A stretch of DNA of 32,478 bases, taken from the NCBI GenBank assembly GCA_028873575.1, contig JAGWHY010000014.1, positions 1 through 32,478 on the forward strand, in the 5' to 3' direction. How positions within the stretch are numbered: position 1 is the first letter of the stretch; each line of letters opens with the position of its first letter. Below, piece after piece: positions 31,201 to 32,478 of this stretch. Origin of the DNA: Acidobacteriota bacterium. GTDB lineage: Bacteria > Actinomycetota > Acidimicrobiia > Acidimicrobiales > RAAP-2. A program made the position numbers and the translations under genes. The notes under the pieces are model-generated. The model saw only the letters and a list, made by a program, of their open reading frames with translations. It did not search any database and was not told the origin of the DNA.

Positions 31201-31653
31201 ACCGAGTCGCCGGAGGAGGCCACGCTCGTTAGTTCGAAGATTGCCTCGATGATCGGACGACCGTGGACGAATCAAGAGGGCGTCGAAGCCCCGTTGCGAC
31301 CCCAGGATTTCATGGTCGTCGCGCCCTACAACGACCAAGTTCGCCTTCTTCGTGAGGAACTCGAAGCGACGGGTCTGCGTGGGGTGCAGGTGGGGACGGT
31401 CGACAAGTTCCAGGGTCGCGAAGCCCCGGTGGTCTTCTTCACGATGACCACGTCGTCGGCGCTCGACATGCCGCGCGGACCCGAGTTCCTATTTTCCCGG
31501 AATCGCTTGAACGTGGCGGTGAGTCGTGCCCGATGCCTGGCCTATTTGGTTTGCACCGAAGAGCTTTTGAACTCGCGCGCGAGCGACCTCGAAGGTATGC
31601 GTTTGATCTCCACGCTGTGCGCCTTTGAGGAGTACGCGAGGGCGAGTGCGTAA
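28300..31653 (+). CDS. TM0106-type RecB/Cas4-like nuclease fused to SF1 helicase
   Basis: The 1117-residue protein has three parts. Residues 1-230 resemble a RecB/Cas4 nuclease: a Cys17 early, GAQHERACLEEYEAAG, a candidate PD-(D/E)xK core (RGIADFLVR...FEPVDAKL, then QLCFYAEAIGALLG) and a cluster Cys212, 215, 218, 224, together likely an iron-sulfur cluster. Residues 320-510 form an RNase H-like exonuclease fold, with Asp326, Glu328 and Asp330 in FFDFEGDPFW and a final YNRDDVASTRALRDWL. Residues 720-1110 are a DNA2/UPF1-type helicase: Walker A GPPGTGKT (742-749), DEAGQ with Asp852-Glu853, GDPLQLAQV, TRRMHPD, VDKFQGREAPVV and NVAVSRAR. A role in DNA repair or end processing is inference. Confidence 0.85.
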   Translation: MSERLLTPSKITSWLGCAHSLTLTNEVTSGALTIAPNTLSDLAEVLVEKGAQHERACLEEYEAAGRHVYEVPGRNADESFEEWVARVGNPFDRDVDVIYQMPFIHDGIRGIADFLVRVESPEDGFAHFEPVDAKLTRTKAKPGHVLQLCFYAEAIGALLGRPPKRMHLWLGSGTTQGLLVEEFLPYWRRLRLQLQDLLDDTSTASPTRPTLCDTCEYCEYFTHCESQWRREDSLTFVANSRAEERERLEAAGVRTMVALSRRREPVERLHDEKLARLVRQADLQIASRARPEAPPLFELIEPSDDPIYGRGFELLPEPDVGDVFFDFEGDPFWTPQNELMFLAGLYYVNEGGAWVYDERWAHSLHDQQVMIRGLMEFFRDRRERYPRMHVYHYNHTERSTIERLMNDGDDANLFASLNETGLFVDLFVVARNAVRVGTESYGLKHLEHLVSFHREAGIEQGAGAVVEYEQWLKTPREEILRDIARYNRDDVASTRALRDWLVEQRPLGLAWRAAFITNEVYEFDTDELVEGLHEFDVDTPEYLLGDLLNYWRRERSADMTPRFMTLDGDGLDLFSNPEYLVGLSAVRVEEPQGRERNRALVLTYPEQPVDAKFFPPNQKVAFSSADQAHGLASVRRFDVDRRELVLVWGAFQEEVGAVPRNLTYYEDFMPGHKLSVLKDLARQVLDPVTHGEPSRLSLALLAAERPRFVDDAGPPGGVFNDDLEQIYGWVTRLDESFVAFQGPPGTGKTYSGSHVIHRLLKAGLRVGVVSTGNLAIDHLMSATRDVFEKNGDLDQLRALRWRSTNDLTLDFATYSNKAQILSTGDHNLIGGTSWLWSRAELRQRPVDVLVVDEAGQLSLADAVAASNGARNMLLLGDPLQLAQVAKAVHPNGSGASVLEHLLGEHATIPASEGVFMSVTRRMHPDVCRFISNQIYEGRLTSHESCARQGTALGTGLRWLRATHEGRATESPEEATLVSSKIASMIGRPWTNQEGVEAPLRPQDFMVVAPYNDQVRLLREELEATGLRGVQVGTVDKFQGREAPVVFFTMTTSSALDMPRGPEFLFSRNRLNVAVSRARCLAYLVCTEELLNSRASDLEGMRLISTLCAFEEYARASA

Positions 31654-31664
31654 TTTTTAGTGCG

Positions 31665-31684
31665 AAATGCCATCGGTGGCATTT
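31665..31684. terminator. Hairpin after the nuclease-helicase gene
   Basis: Eight perfect pairs (AAATGCCA / TGGCATTT) enclose a TCGG loop, starting 12 bases after the stop codon. A short T-run precedes it and only three T's end the stem, so termination would be weak. It lies just upstream of the rrn promoter hexamer and may insulate it. Confidence 0.4.
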
Positions 31685-31692
31685 GGCGCTGC

Positions 31693-31763
31693 TATAGTGA
31701 ATAACCCACCGGCAGAGACGGCGGCCAGGACGATTTGTGTCCGGCAGACCGCGCTGTTAGAGT
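31693..31763 (+). promoter_or_regulatory. Candidate rrn promoters
   Basis: TATAGT at 31693-31698 is a near-consensus -10 without a good -35. A second candidate is TTGTGT (31735-31740), a 17-base spacer, and TAGAGT (31758-31763). Tandem promoters are common ahead of actinobacterial rRNA operons. The assignment is by eye. Confidence 0.45.
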
Positions 31764-32046
31764 GGTATTCCCTCACCGGGGCAACCTGGTGGCGGACTTC
31801 GGGAAGAAATTCCCGAGGGTGTACTACGCACCTCCGAGCTTGCTCGTGTGTGTTGTCGCTCCTTGAAAACGGAAGAACGAGAGCCAAAAGCCAGTACGGG
31901 CGACGATGAACCTCTCTAAAGGTTCGCGTCGGTCGTCAAAAATTGCAGTAGGCAACGAGGCCACCCCGTGGTACTCGTTGTTGTCAGATGGAACTTAGAG
32001 TCGTCCATCTGGCTCTCTGATTACGAGGGAACTTCGGTTCTCAAAG
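31764..32046 (+). promoter_or_regulatory. Structured rRNA operon leader with boxA
   Basis: This stretch has no credible gene. It holds at least seven hairpins: 31774-31791 (7 pairs, GCAA loop), 31797-31818 (9 pairs, GAAA loop), 31835-31846 (CTTG loop), 31901-31931 (5 plus 6 pairs), 31953-31980 (7 pairs plus an inner stem), 31985-32011 (7 pairs) and 32027-32042 (6 pairs, TTCG loop). A boxA-like antitermination site lies at 31856-31870. Some of the later stems may form part of the 16S processing stalk. Confidence 0.6.
31856..31870 (+). promoter_or_regulatory. boxA antitermination site
   Basis: TCGCTCCTTGAAAAC closely matches rrn boxA sequences (Bacillus TGCTCTTTGAAAACT). Such sites bind NusB-S10 and let RNA polymerase read through the rRNA operon. 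It sits about 180 bases before 16S, directly after three tetraloop hairpins. Confidence 0.65.

Positions 32047-32478
<432 letters not shown>

Noticed and set aside
31657-31909. Open frames of 76-80 codons on both strands between the nuclease-helicase gene and 16S
   Set aside because: They run through promoter, hairpins and boxA of the rRNA leader and show no protein-like pattern.

Overview
The window is a very compact, GC-rich bacterial chromosome segment (roughly mid-60s percent GC by eye, not counted). It points to the Actinomycetota, most likely class Acidimicrobiia. The evidence is an actinobacterial-type integration host factor (mIHF) just before gmk, the gene order mihF-gmk-rpoZ-coaBC-metK-priA-def-fmt-rpe-ribD-ribBA-ribH, a PriA that has lost its ATPase motifs, a DUF1844-type gene divergent from infC, and a partial 16S rRNA whose text resembles Acidimicrobiia. 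The class call is from memory of 16S sequences, not from a search.

Layout. 1-1570: end of a pyrimidine cluster (pyrD fragment, pyrF). 1603-6942: mihF, gmk, rpoZ, coaBC, metK, priA, nearly all overlapping. 6973-8397: def and fmt. 8415-12039: rpe, ribD, ribBA, ribH and a small cold-shock-like gene. 12036-12446 (minus): a small secreted protein that meets the previous operon stop-to-stop. 12583-14645: an OmpR-type response regulator and its histidine kinase. 14621-14917 (minus): DUF1844-like protein. 15216-17237: infC, rpmI, rplT and a TrmH-family RNA methyltransferase. 17241-21498: pheS, pheT and an acyl-ACP thioesterase-like gene. 21445-22368 (minus): EamA transporter. 22436-28244: argC-B-F-R-G-H. 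28300-31653: a Cas4/RecB-like nuclease fused to an SF1 helicase. 31654-32046: a long structured rRNA leader. 32047-32478: start of 16S rRNA, cut by the window edge.

How it works together. Almost everything is core metabolism and translation: pyrimidine, CoA, SAM, riboflavin and arginine synthesis, formyl-Met processing, ribosomal proteins, IF3, Phe-tRNA synthetase and rRNA. No mobile element, CRISPR array, tRNA or phage gene was seen. Genes within a unit overlap by 1-20 bases. Units begin with a TAnnnT -10 hexamer placed 6-7 bases before the start codon, the signature of leaderless transcripts.

Most notable: the recurring leaderless promoters; an ATC start for infC, and a downstream methyltransferase gene in the same operon that also lacks any ATG/GTG/TTG at its conserved N-terminus; an ArgR-box-like site overlapping the argC -10; an arginine cluster without argJ or argD and with a short ArgB; a multi-hairpin rrn leader; and an imperfect palindrome spanning two overlapping stop codons. 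I did not find a clearly new defence or metabolic system.
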